Positions 1-10,984 of a DNA stretch of 23,882 bases are shown here, piece after piece. Positions within the stretch are counted from its first letter, which is position 1. Each line of letters opens with the position of its first letter. A model generated the notes under the pieces. It did no database searches and was not told the origin of the DNA. It saw only the letters and a program-made list of their open reading frames with translations. Both the position numbers and the translations under genes were made by a program. Source of the stretch: Phoronis australis (lineage: Eukaryota > Phoronida > Phoronidae); NCBI GenBank assembly GCA_002633005.1, contig NMRA01001042.1:12177-36058 (forward strand), given 5' to 3'.

Positions 1-60
1 CCGGTAATTAAAATTATACGGATGAAAAAAGATTTAAATGTGTGCAGTTTTAGTGTTGGC

Positions 61-76
61 GGGGGTGGGGGGGGGG
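61..76. repeat. G-run (16 bases)
   Basis: Fifteen G residues interrupted by one T at 66. A simple low-complexity tract, possibly able to form a G-quadruplex and prone to length error. Positions 1-163 otherwise hold no gene or repeat that I recognise. Confidence 0.8.
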
Positions 77-163
77 TTCAAATCCAATTTCAAGTGTCAA
101 ATTCGGAACACGGCGCATTCGTAACGGAACTATAGGCTCTCCCGCGATATCCCAGGCGACCGG

Positions 164-885
164 CAGTGGCGCTGCACACTACGACTCCGTTTCCGTCGTC
201 TGCTCCACTGTGCAATGAAGAAAATTTACTTCGTTTTTTAAAAAAATGGAACCTGAGTGAGTATGAAAAAACAGAAGCTGCTGGTAAGGTGTAAATTTTA
301 ATCGAAGCCTTAGTGAATCACTCAGAAACTTGCAATACTCTCTTTGTCAAACCTTATCTTAAGACGATTTCCAAAGCAATCCCGTCATTATTGCCAACAC
401 GAAAAACGGATTTGGTCTTTTGGGCATTTGAAGACTATTTTAAATACGACAAATTTATTAAGAATTGATGGCACAAAATATAAAACGTGTAATGAGCATT
501 ACAAAAAGAAGTAGCTTTCGCGCGCAAACGCTATGGACCATAAATAAGTAGGTCTCTTAGAAAGAGTTTAGTGGTGGTGTAGTGGTAACGCACGCGCTCG
601 CTGTGCGCGAGGTCGTGAGTTCGAGTCTTAGGTTCTTGCAGTTTTTTCTGTTCGACACGTTCTCCTTTTTTCTTTTTTGCCTCTTTTGTCTTCAGGAATC
701 AAGGAAAATTCTTGAATTTTAGAGGTAAAAACAGAAAAATTTCCTGAGCGGGAGGGCAAACCCACCTCCCGTCCTCCCCCCACTTCGGTGCTATGCGCAT
801 CTACAATCGTGATTCAGTTTGCGCAAATGCTTACAGCCGGACAAAAAGTTGGGTCCCCCCTTGTGATATCCTAGATCCGCCACTG
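164..885. mobile_element. Decayed hAT-like DNA transposon remnant
   Basis: The right edge (870-885) reads, on the reverse strand, CAGTGGCGGATCTAGG, which resembles the terminal inverted repeats of many animal hAT elements. A CAGTGGCG also occurs at 164-171 and could be the partner, but only 8 bases match and no 8-bp target duplication is visible (left flank gcgaccgg, right flank taactagc). Between them, about 237-468 reads as protein-like sequence on the + strand with one stop. The part at 400-510, after a frameshift, has aromatic residues followed by a Cys-x-x-His arrangement vaguely like a BED finger. The tRNA-like segment at 568 is embedded in this stretch. The right terminus is the strongest evidence; the left boundary and the coding assignment are inference. 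Confidence 0.33.
568..640 (+). repeat. tRNA-derived SINE head or tRNA pseudogene
   Basis: An A-box-like TGGTGTAGTGG (575-585) and a B-box-like GAGTTCGAGTCT (617-628) have tRNA spacing. Between them CGCGC and GCGCG can pair around a 7-base loop, TCGCTGT, giving a nominal GCT anticodon, though position 33 is C instead of the near-universal T. The T-arm pairs at only four of five positions, and the flanking seven-base segments do not form an acceptor stem. A T-run (641-646) follows and could act as a pol III terminator. The internal promoter is kept while the acceptor stem is lost, so this is probably a SINE-type derivative or pseudogene, not a working tRNA. Confidence 0.5.
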
Positions 886-3150
886 TAACTAGCACAACTC
901 ATACCTGGTCTGTAGGTAGGCCTATGAATTTTCGTGATAGACTACAGTCTATGATCTATGGTTTAACAGAGCTCAAGTTACAGTGTTACCTAGCTGTATT
1001 TTGGCGATAGCCTTCAAACAGCTAGCTGGTTGGCTACAAAAAATCTGCAGTGTGCACTTCGACGTTTCGTGTCACTGTTCCGGCCCAGAGTATAGGGAAT
1101 CCGGCACAAATCCGGAATATTCTGTCTGATTTGGGTCGTTCCCGTAGGCATAACGGAATTCTGATACTGAATTTAAAACGTTCAATTGATTACAAATTCT
1201 TATGACTGGGTATGTTTTCATGCAATACAGACTTTATTTCGTAGTTTTAATTTATTACAGACACGCACAATGTTGTGTTGCTATTAAATTTTCATTTTTT
1301 TAGCTTGACCGATTACGGGTTTCAGCATTTCAAGGCGTATTATTTTGAAAAAAAGAGTTTCTAATATAAAATATTCAATGAATTTGAATATAGTTGCATT
1401 GTACGAAAAGATAATCCTGATATGTGCTGTAAGCCTAACGTTTCTAAGTATTTTGCACCAAATTAAATGGCCTGTCGCCGTCTATACCCATACGGGACAC
1501 ACACTGGACAGCCGTCCGTATTGGAATCGCGCAGCTTTCACACCTTCGGCTTCAAAAAGACATGAATGGAAAGTTACTAACATCAAAGTTTTTGTATCAA
1601 ACAAATTACACTTTATAATAAACATTGGGAAACTGCTGATAACAATTCAGACGAAGCGTTTTGTTTTTCCGGCTGTTTCGACGGCACCAGTCACACTCCC
1701 GGGGATTCCCATACGGGCCCGTATTAGAATGTGTGCTAAATAATTGAATAAAAATTCTAAAGGTAGTGATTTTGATTAAGTTTAATATTAACTGACATGA
1801 AATGAAAAAATGTGTTTCCTTGATTTTCCACGTATTTGGGACTAAATTAAAAAACGAGTCGTCTCTGATTCCAATACTCTGGAGACACGGTGAAAGCCAA
1901 ATTCGCTGTAACGATGATGCCATAGACTTCGATTAGTGCAAGCACCGTCTCAAGTTTTTTTGGCGCTAAATGGCGTTCGTGATGGGGCTACTGTATTGTC
2001 GAAGGCCTTCTTAATTAACGACTGGGGTATGCTATGACACAGTATTTTGATGTTTATTATCAATAAATGTATTTTAGATGTATAAATAGTCATTTTGGCA
2101 CCATACTTGGCTTTTAAACTGGTCGAAGTCCAGTTTATCCAGGTTTAACTTTAAACAACCTTTATGAAATCGGCTGTCAGTGTTTATAGATGTGAAGCCA
2201 CCTGTCTCACGAGGCGCCATTTTTGTATTGCAGCTCGCTGTCAACAACACGCGTGGTCGTACCCTCTGACACAGCGCCACCTATACTGCAATCATTTAGC
2301 ACTGTGATAGAGTGTAGCGTGGTCGTAGGCAGATAAGGGAATTTGATATTAACCCTTTTGCTACATCGCAAAAAAACGCATATTAAACATCTCACTTCGA
2401 CGTTGGGCGTTTTTGTTCCATATAACCCGCTTTCAATAAAACCTAGTTCAAATCACTCGATTAAATCACTGTGTTCTTTTAATAATATTGGAACCCGTTC
2501 CACATAAAACTGTTGCGTGTTTGGTAATGTATGTCCATTACCAGCTATTCTATTTACCCGGTCACGGCAACCATAGCCTACTAGTATCCAGTTCTCAAAA
2601 ATGTCTCCCTCAAGAGTTAAACTTTACACAATTTTTGAACTTACATTACACATCATCGTGAAACAAGCCCCAGTTCTTTGATAAGGAATGTTTTCAACAG
2701 GAGACAAAAATTATAACACGGTGGATATCCTCACGTTTAGATGTAAGTTGCAAGTAAAGGATTACAGTCTCAATTTAGTTGTTTGTGGTAAATTACACAA
2801 GGATACATTTATATTTACAAACAATATACCGTGGTTGACGATAGTTCAGAAATTATAAATAATTTTTGAAATGGCGCACGTCTAAACAAGCTTTTAAATC
2901 TCAACCTCCTTGTTTCGAAAAAGTAGGCCTACTCTGCATCCACAGCTGTTAAGATGTTTCTCACAATATCGTTACAGCTGGACAATACCCCTTTAAAATC
3001 CTTTTGAAATAGCCCTCGTTGTACGTTATGGGAAGCCTGGTGAAAACAATGAAACATAAACGAAATGATTTTAATATCTTTGAGGACCATGATGCATCAG
3101 CCCTTTGCTAAAACATGTATTATGTGTATTTCGATGTGTCTTCGTTAAAT
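886..3150. other. Non-coding stretch, no gene recognised
   Basis: AT-rich sequence. An open frame at 1378-1743 (ATG to stop, about 121 residues, with a hydrophobic stretch near its N-terminus) resembles nothing I know and is not called. A GCGTGGTCGTA string occurs twice, near 2250 and 2317. No splice-bounded exon with a recognisable domain was found. Confidence 0.5.
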
Positions 3151-3156
3151 AAATTC

Positions 3157-3189
<33 letters not shown>

Positions 3190-3250
3190 TATAACGATAC
3201 CAATAACGAGTAATAGTAGTCGAAGTAGTAATAGTAGTAATAGCAGTGAT
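3157..3250. repeat. (AAT)n microsatellite with degenerate (AGT/AAT)n tail
   Basis: About eleven uninterrupted AAT triplets run from 3157 to 3190. After a short break, an imperfect tract of AGT, AAT and related triplets continues to about 3250. It is a simple-sequence repeat in which length polymorphism is expected. Confidence 0.9.
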
Positions 3251-3589
3251 ATTGTCAGCCTGGAATGCATTACTATAGAGGTTTACGAAAAGTGCTAACC
3301 AAGAGGGTGTTTTTTTCACAGCTAAAAATACTCTCCAAAAGCGTGCCATTTTCGACAAAATACTATCTAAAAGAGTGCCTTTCTGAATTTCTGGAACAGA
3401 ACTGTGCGAAAATGTAAGTTTTTATACAAAATTAATCTCTAGATGTGTCACTTTTTGTCCGAGCCCACTCTAACGGATAGATAACCAATTTTCGGGTAAC
3501 AACCCTCGTCCAAAAATACTCGAGTGTTCCTCGGCAAAATCAGATACCAGTTGTTCTTGGTTTTAGTAAATTCTTTGTAATATGACGTT

Positions 3590-3766
3590 GGTTTCGTAAA
3601 ATGTAACAATCGCACATTTGTTGCATTTGCACTTGAAGGAAAATGTGACAACTAGGTAAAATGTAACAACTTTTACATTTTAGAAGAGGCATAGCAACGT
3701 AAAATGTATCAATGACGTAACATGAAACAGTTGTTGCATTTTACGAAAATGTTACATTTTACAGAG
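3590..3766. repeat. Cluster of GTAAAATGTAACA motifs in both orientations
   Basis: Direct copies or close variants lie near 3597, 3640, 3656, 3700 and 3717. Reverse-complement copies lie near 3671, 3733 and 3750. The left edge (CGTAAAATGTAACA) and right edge (TGTTACATTTTAC) are inverted relative to each other, so the whole segment can fold back. It may be a small palindromic repeat element or MITE. No target duplication was identified and the function is unknown. Confidence 0.6.
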
Positions 3767-4154
3767 TATCAGCGTTTCAGTTTAAACAACGGGTTCAATA
3801 CTCCGGTGTTGGTTACGAATTTGAATTCATAGGTGATACAAACTTGGTGAAATCTCGAGGTATGTTGCGTGGAGATTTTTTTCTTGTTATTGCGCCCACT
3901 ACATACCTCGATTTTCGTCTGTTCGATGTGAAAGTTTCGTCCATGTATCGTATGCAGTGCTTTAAGTCATTTGTTTTTGGACGAAATCGGTGGCGCTGTG
4001 ACGAACCTTTGCGGGTTACAAGCTCTGTTCTTACAAGACTGGGAGTAGTTAAGAAATTCTTTTGAAATTTGGTATTTGGATATATCTCATTAATGCTACA
4101 TGTATTTGAAATGTGTAATCCGTTTATCTCTACAAACTATCGATCTCTAGTTCA

Positions 4155-4293
4155 GGGCTGGGGTGCATAAAGCTTCAAAATTGTTGATTGCTGCATGACG
4201 TCAGGTCCATATTGTACAATAATGATAACGTGGCGCGTGATAATGCGACGTCATTGTTGCTATACGTCGTATAACTTTTATGCAACTGGGCCC
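4155..4293. mobile_element. Fold-back MITE, possibly PIF/Harbinger-type
   Basis: The left end GGGCTGGGGTGCATAAA (4155-4171) matches the reverse complement of the right end, GGGCCCAGTTGCATAAA (4277-4293), at most positions. Inside, GCATGACGTC and GACGTCATTG extend the inverted pairing. The flanking triplets are TCA on the left and TTA on the right, one base from an identical TWA-type duplication of the kind PIF/Harbinger elements make. The element is about 139 bp and has no coding capacity. The inverted repeats are seen directly; the superfamily is inferred. Confidence 0.5.
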
Positions 4294-4299
4294 TTATTG

Positions 4300-5404
4300 A
4301 CAATTTTTCGCGCCCTAGATCCGGCGACCTTTCACGTATCTGGGAACACTGACTCCCACTGAACGGGAACATGGAAAGTAAATGGAGTGTACGTGCTGCA
4401 CAATAAGTTACAAGCGCGAGCGTTAAACTTTTCTTGGCGACCGAAGTAAACGTAGGGAAGAAAAAATTTAGAGAAAATGATCCGTACAACTGCCAGTGCT
4501 GAATTTATCGTTTGACAGTCCTCACTCGGTATCATTTTAGGAGATGCTCATTTTTAGTATGGATCGCGAACGCTATCGTGAAACCGTGCTCTTCAGTGAA
4601 AATGTCCGTGAACTCTCCTTACAAACTGCTTTTTAGGGCACTAAAAAGCTCTGTTTTTCTAGGACACTTCTCGAACACGTGACAATCGAGAAATCTCGGG
4701 CTTTTATTTCCTGTTTCTATTTGATGTAAATACTACAGGGTAGCTCTTGAAAGTAGCTCTCTGGCAGGATCCATGGCTACCTTTTTCATGTTGATTTCTG
4801 ATCTGTATCTTTTCTCTTAAGTTGTCACTCACGGGAGGGGCTTCAGTGGGGGTAGTTAATTACCTTTCTCGTTCCGTTTTTTTGTGAAATTATGCAGCCA
4901 TTTGGCTTGACGAAGGTGATCAGGGGATGGTAGGAGAGTGATCTAATTGCGGAGTCCACTATTTTCCAAGCTAAATTTTATGATCTAGTACATGTAGTTA
5001 GGCGGCACGTCTCTGTTGGATGGGGCTCGGGGATATTGTCCCCCATAAAGCAGACCTATTTCAATCATGAATAATTTGTAATAAAAATGCGTCTTGTCCA
5101 TAAAAATCACATAATACAGTACACGCCGAAAGTATTCTTGTGAAATGATGTAGAATTCCCGGTAAAACGGCTTCACAGAAAGCTAATTCATGTCCAGAGT
5201 AGCCTTTCGGAGAACAAACAGAAACCTAATTCATCCTCACAACAATGCGAATTCACAGGAATGTCACTTTGCTAGACGAACTAAATTGTTTTATTCTAAG
5301 CCTAAAACGCTTCAAATTCATCGTGTGAAGGCAAAATGTTTTAAAGATACCTTGCGTAAATCAGATCATTTGAATGGAGCACGAATTGTATTTTTAAATT
5401 TCAG
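4300..5404. other. Intron or intergenic sequence upstream of the first Ig exon
   Basis: No supported coding exon or repeat. The stretch ends in a pyrimidine-rich run and the AG acceptor at 5403-5404. A signal-peptide exon for the Ig gene would be expected upstream, but I could not identify one. Confidence 0.5.
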
Positions 5405-5737
5405 TTGGCCCAACATCAGTTAACATAACAGATGAAAGTACTGTACCCGGAATCTCCTCAAAAAGTGGTCACAAGATCTTCAAGGGTCAACACTACAACT
5501 TCAGCTGTCAAACGAATTCGGTGAACCCGGGCGCTAACGTGAGCTGGATCCTTTCCGGAATCGAGGGCGACCAGTCGGAAACGACGTATATGACGAGCGT
5601 TCACGGCAAACGCTTCAGCAAATACCTCGGCTTCATTGCTAAATCGTCTTACAATAATCTTAACATAGTCTGTGTGGCCATAAACAAAGTTGACTCTCAG
5701 AGAACAAGAACTGCAACATATACCCTAACTGTTATTT
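5405..5737 (+). CDS. Immunoglobulin-domain exon 1 of 3
   Basis: This exon encodes one complete Ig-like domain (111 codons including the split one), probably from a cell-surface or secreted adhesion or receptor protein. It lies between a T-rich tract ending in CAG and a GTAAGT donor at 5738. It starts with the last two bases of a split codon and ends with the first base of another (phase 1-1), the arrangement typical of Ig-domain exons, and its 333 bases keep the frame. Counting the split codon as residue 1, the domain has Cys35, Trp48 and Cys90, the disulfide pair and core Trp of the fold. Potential N-glycosylation sites include NIT, NFS and NVS. The next Ig exon is only 136 bases downstream and can be joined in frame. 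The gene and ligand are unknown; other exons were not identified. Confidence 0.85.
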
Positions 5738-5873
5738 GTAAGTACTCAAACTGAATTCAACATCGATTTTTCTGTACTTTTCGTGACACTTCAATTTACA
5801 TTAGTGTAATTATACACCTAAGATCGAGGGATTGTCTTTCCCAAAGTTTAGCAACCTTTTTTGTTTTTTTTAG

Positions 5874-6203
5874 TTGGGCCAACAAACTTGACTATCCGCA
5901 ACGCCGTGTCAAAGGCCGACGTCACGACTGACACGAGGCCGTTTACGGTATTGGAGTACAACGAATATACCTTGATATGTGAAACAAGTGAAACGAACCT
6001 AGCACCAAACATAACCTGGACGTCAGCGGTTGGAAAGGGAAAGCAGTCTGCAACAGTGACATCCCTTGGCGGTGATCATAGATACGGGCGAAATTACACA
6101 TTCACAGCTGATTCCTCACTCGACAACACGTCCTTGACATGCATTGCAGCAAATGTAGACAGCTTCATTTCAGCAAAATTAGATATCATTTTGGATGTCC
6201 AAT
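5874..6203 (+). CDS. Immunoglobulin-domain exon 2 of 3
   Basis: A second full Ig-like domain exon of 330 bases follows a strong polypyrimidine tract ending in TAG and precedes GTAAGTAA. It is again phase 1-1, so splicing from the exon at 5405 makes a Phe-Gly-Pro junction without a shift. Cys36, Trp49 and Cys90 (split codon as residue 1) give the normal Ig cysteine spacing. Potential N-glycosylation sites NLT, NIT, NYT and NTS suggest an extracellular location. The shared length, phase, Gly-Pro opening and C/W/C spacing imply that the two exons arose by duplication, although the rest of the sequence is well diverged. Protein identity beyond the Ig superfamily is not determined. Confidence 0.87.
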
Positions 6204-7325
6204 GTAAGTAATAAGCGTTGTAAATTAGGCAAAACTTTGTTGATCAAATCATACTCTTAGCTTTGTATTTTCCTTTGACATTCGCAAGTATGTCGGGAAC
6301 TTGAATATTGCACTTTGAAATAACTGAAGGTTCACGCTCGGAAGACCAAAGCCAATACTCCACCTCTACCGGGATGTTGTGACACTCACTCATGCCCAGT
6401 CTCACAGCCTTCTTAAAACATTATTACCTCAACTGATGACGATGTGCACTCATACATATCTTCTAAGTGACAATAAACACCTTGAAAATCGAAATATGGC
6501 GTCGCGAATCTGTTGCTGTGTTACGTTGTGTCACAGTATCCGCGTTTTGCTTCAGAAACCTATTGTTCTCTACCACCACCGACATTGAACAGCTTGTTCT
6601 TGTGATGAATGATCGTTACGCGATTGGCAAACCTTAGCCCGTAGGCCATAGTCCAATCGACTCTAGGAAGCCTAGAAAATCACTCCCGTGGCCACTTTTT
6701 GGGGGCAAGATAATTTTGGTGTTTTTAAGGTCATTAAGTAGTATACTTTAACTATCTAAAAAGTTCCCAAGGTTTGACTTGCATGTTTTCGAGAAATTTG
6801 ACCTAAAAAATCTGACTTTTTGCAAAATTTGACATAAAAACCAATCTTCAAAAACTAAGAACACTAGACAAAAAACTGAATGATAATCTGATTGGGTTTT
6901 GTTCATTTGAAGTTATTGAACTAGGAAAGTGATATATATTATGAAATTAGGTGGAAAATTGCTCAAAAAGAGAAAAAGTAAAATTTTAGCAGCGCCTCCT
7001 GTTGGCTAGAAAACATGCTTCTGCATTCTGAACTCCTACAAAAAGAACTACCGGTATACTGTTAATCATTTGGAACTTGATAAATATTTGACATCACAAC
7101 CTACATGTGAACACCATACATTTCCGATGCTTCTGAAACAAATTTTCTGTCATCAATTTCATTAATTGTCATAATTAATTAACATTATCCCACACTGCAG
7201 TTCACTGTCAACTGTCACAGGGAACGACATACCGAGCAGTATCAGGGATGAGTATGATAAAATGTTGTCCATATTTTCCATTAGGTTGAAAATTTAAAGT
7301 TCTTTAACAACATAACATACACTTA
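6204..7325. other. Long intron or intergenic DNA, no gene recognised
   Basis: AT-rich sequence after the donor of the second Ig exon. I see no further domain-bearing exon and no clear repeat. The short open frame near 6379-6588 has no supporting features. Confidence 0.5.
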
Positions 7326-7797
7326 TTATGTTTCTTCATCCCCTCCATCATCATTTATATCATCATTATTGTCATCAAATGTTGTTTTTTGACTGAAACT
7401 GCGTGTTCACACAGTCTGGACAGTCACACAACTTAGAACATGGCATGCTTGATTCCAAACAAGAGCACATTTTTTACTACAACCACTTCTTTTACACTTG
7501 CCATTAACATTTTTCATGGCATTTTCTGGGGCTAAAGGCAGAGTCATCCTGTGGAGCATCAGACTACCCCGCTCCAAAAGCCACCCATTAAGCAACTGGA
7601 GATGGTGCACTGACTTGCTGCTGCAAGGCTCGTTTATGGAATGGCACACTGGTAGTTTGCTCTTTTACCATGTAGCAGCAAACGATCATGATGAGGAGGC
7701 AGATCACAGATTTCAACCTGAATATGTGGTAGCGTGCTTTATTAACTGTTGATGACGCGCCGTACTGCTTGCATACAAACGATTCAATGTCTTGCAT
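7326..7797 (-). pseudogene. Decayed 3' end of a Cys-rich (CXC-like) multi-copy protein gene
   Basis: Read on the minus strand, 7797 to about 7588 begins MQDIESFVCKQYG and ends near SPVA. The sense then passes to another frame (7649 downward), through a segment around GWLLERG, a PLAPENAM stretch, and a cluster of cysteines with spacing C-x4-C-x3-C-x7-C-x4-C. After one in-frame stop at 7407-7409 the same frame continues through an acidic Asp/Asn-rich tail to TAA at 7326-7328. From memory, this order (an FVC..YG segment, a PSP..GW segment, a CXC-like Cys cluster, an acidic tail) is shared by uncharacterised proteins repeated many times in aquatic invertebrate genomes. I do not know their function. 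The frameshift and stop make this a pseudogene, and the 5' part was not found. Family assignment is recalled, not checked. Confidence 0.5.
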
Positions 7798-9173
7798 GAG
7801 TTAACCAGGAAACACAAATTTTTAGCCCAACTTTAATGGCAAAGACAAAATATTTTCCTGACATTTGATGGGCTGTTCGGATCATTGGCTAACATATTAG
7901 TTGAGGTTATATTTTCCAACTTTTAAGAGTCACTGCATGAGAACGTCAGGCAATTTGCAATATTATGGGAACATGAAATTCCACGAATTTTAAAGTCGAT
8001 ATAGTACATATATCACTTGGGGTGAATTAGCTAAAAAATTATAAAAATTAGTTTTGTCATTCGTCAGTTTGTAAATATATAACGAATAACTAAATCGGGT
8101 GAAGAAAATGGCCTAACCCCTTCTGCGCGACTGTTGAAAATGCCCTATGTTTCCATGGGAATTAAACCACTTTGCGGGCGTTTAAAAATAAAAATTTGAT
8201 TGCGTTATACACAACTGTCCTTTTTGTAATTGAGAATGCCAAAAATAATTCAGAATAACGTATTTTGATATATTTAAAGAACTTTTGAATGCCTTGCCTC
8301 CACGGGCCAAGTACAGTTACCAATTTCGACCAATATAGAGGCCTATGGAATTCAAGCGCGCAAAAACGCACACCACCCACACATGGGTTCTGTGATAGCT
8401 ACAACTCTCGTCTTTGACAAAATATCGTTATTTCCGTGGACAGCACCTTTTTTAATTCTCGAATTTACACTTTAGTGAAGGCACTTTCACCACTTTCACC
8501 TGTTTCATACTGCCACCAATAGAGGGCGGCAAAGCAGAAAATATGAAAAATATGATCCAAATTGGAAGTAAATCGTAATAAAAAATCATGTTAAATTTTA
8601 TTCAAGATAACCAGAATTGCTTCGAGCGTTCTTTTAGCGAAATATTGCGTTATTGACACTTAGCTAAGACACGGAATGAGGTTCACGAAAATATGTCACG
8701 CTCTGAAGTAACATGGCAAAGCCAGCGAGACGCTGTGTTACAACAAAGATATTGTCAAATACCTGAAAAGTATCAACGCACTAGATCACTTGGAAGAATG
8801 GGAGTTGATTGGCAATCTGGCACGAATGGGAGTGTGAGAGACAAAGGAACTGGCCAGCCTGTTAGAACAAAAGATCATGTGTCCAAAGCACCGTATGTGG
8901 CAGTATCTAGGTTGTAAGCCAAGGTGTACGTTTGCAGCCTCAGGAATGTAAAGGATGTTTACGACTCAATCTCAGGACTACGTCAACTTAATAACTTCTC
9001 ATTTGAAGGTGAGATACGTAAAAATTCATATTTTTCTCAGAAATCTCACTGTGATTAGTCATACCATCTGAGAACTAGTTTCAGCTGTGTATGAGGTCTG
9101 AAACAAAATTTAAATATTTGATGGAATGGGATATTTTTTCACAGGTTGATTTTTAAAAAGGACTTGTGTTCTA
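7798..9173. other. Sequence between two relic genes, no gene recognised
   Basis: Mostly AT-rich. Open frames at 8162-8380 (minus) and 8693-8917 (plus) have no domain I recognise. The latter could be an upstream piece of the relic gene that follows, but nothing in it proves this. Confidence 0.4.
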
Positions 9174-10410
9174 ATGCTTACAACTAAGTTACCTATTTCA
9201 ACTAGGAAACTGGTTTCTTGGAAAGCATATGGGATCGGAGATGGGGTGGTTTTGGAGAATCCTGCTTCTGATTGCAAACCAGTGGAACTAGTGGTTGAGG
9301 AATGTCATGTTGAATCCTCATTGAGACCTTTCACTAGTTTCAGCAATCGAAAGACGAAGATATTCCTGCGTCCAAAAGATGGCTGTAACAACATTTTTGC
9401 CTCTCGAAACGAACTCAAGCAGCAGGTTAGCACAGGGTGGCATGATAAACAGCCAACAGCACTTGAAGGTAATCGCTGATAGTGGAGAGAAAGTGGGTTG
9501 CCAAAGTCACTGGTATACAAGGTAAAGTTCATGATCTAACAGTATGCTCGTTGAACTCAATTTGGCATCACAAATCCATAAGTTTGACATATAACCTTTG
9601 TTGTGCATTTTAGTCACTGACTTTTCCAAGTTGACTTAATAGTCAACATGGAAATGCGCTGTGTGATGTTCTATATTACAACCCAACAAAAAGTGAAGTT
9701 GTTGAACATGATACTCAACACCTATGCAGCCATGGCTTGGACATTCGCACAAATTTAGGCTGAATTATTTGACGTGGATTAATGTATCAATCAGACCACT
9801 CAAACAGCACAACTCTCTCACTTATGACCACAGCATTTGGATTTTGTAAGCTCATTTTGTGAATTCACAAAACATGGCTACCCATCCAAAAAGCATGGCT
9901 CCTGGTGTTGCATCCACCTTTGTTACCTTTAAAGACTCCTCACACACTCTTCCTTGAGTCATGCACATGATTCTTAGTCACGTGAGTTTTTGAACTGATT
10001 ATTGGTTGCCAAAGCTGTTTTTGATTTGTGTGAACAGGGATCAGCTTACAATTAGATGTGTGAGTGGTGTTCACAAGTGTTTGACAATTGTTGTTCTGAT
10101 AGCCTGCCAATGGACTAGGTAACATATACTATCTTATTGAGTTTTACATTTGCAGGTGTGAAAATGCAGGCAGCTAGTATCCAAACAGCAGGAGAGTCAT
10201 ACAGCACAATGGGGATGGGCTCTGAAATCAGCATAAAGGTTTGAAATAATGACTGAAAGCGTAAAGATGTTTTTGACTGATGCGTTCAACGAAGGCATGA
10301 AAACTGGTCAAAAAGCGATCCAATGAGGTGTTCTCAACAAAGTACAACTGCAGGACACAATCATAGAACTGCTGTTTGAATATCTTGAGCAGTATCCATG
10401 TAGATCGTAA
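9174..10410 (+). pseudogene. Relic of a C2H2-finger multi-copy invertebrate protein
   Basis: The open frame 9174-9479 contains a broken C2H2 zinc finger at 9357-9443. The frame keeps Phe, the second Cys (residue 71), the core Phe and Leu, and the last His (residue 90). The first Cys has become Arg (residue 66) and the first His has become Gln (residue 84). About 800 bases later, near 10190-10320, the + strand reads GWALKSA, a stop, then MTESVKMFLTDAFNEGMKTG before another stop. From memory, an N-terminal finger followed by a C-terminal GWALK / F..G..TG.KA motif marks an uncharacterised protein family that is highly repeated in marine invertebrates. Stops, shifts and lost zinc ligands indicate a dead copy. 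9480-10190 has no readable homology to my eye. Family membership is inferred. Confidence 0.45.
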
Positions 10411-10984
10411 TCATCATTGTTACTGTATTCTTGTTGTGCACCTTATGGTGTTTCTATTGCTATGAAGTAATGTTGGTAGTGAGTTTGATTCCTTGATATT
10501 TTCTGTGAAATTACTTCTCACGCCAAGTGTCCCTTTAACTGTCATGTCCAGGATATTGATATACATTAATATACAGTACAAGCCAAACGTATCCTGACAA
10601 GATAACCCGGAATTCCTTGCCATGACAGCTGGGGCAAAATTAGAATTCGTGGTCAAAGTGGTCTTCCTTTGTGACTGAAAATGAAGGGAAACAGGAAAGT
10701 TAGTATGCTGGCTAAAACATTCTGTAATTAGCTGTGGTAACAGTTATTACCAATCATTTTTGCATCAACAGAACTAGTCATCAAGCGGGGCAAAGGTTTG
10801 TAGTGTCTGATTACTTTTGCCTTGTTTTGTATGACTGTTTGCAAGAATGCGTGTGTAGGCCCATTATGCTATCATCCTGGACTTTTTTGTCTGGAATCTG
10901 CTGCTGCATCTCCAAATTCTTGGTGAATGTGAAATATTACAAATGAGATGACACAAGAGAATTTTGGGATGTATTTGACTACCG
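10411..10984. other. No gene recognised
   Basis: AT-rich sequence with short unsupported frames (10420-10656 minus, 10734-10946 plus). Nothing else stands out. Confidence 0.4.

Noticed and set aside
1378-1743. A 121-codon + strand frame from an ATG, with a hydrophobic N-terminal stretch that could be a signal anchor
   Set aside because: No recognised domain and no splice or promoter support, and the sequence around it looks like ordinary AT-rich intergenic DNA. The longer version needs a TTG start.
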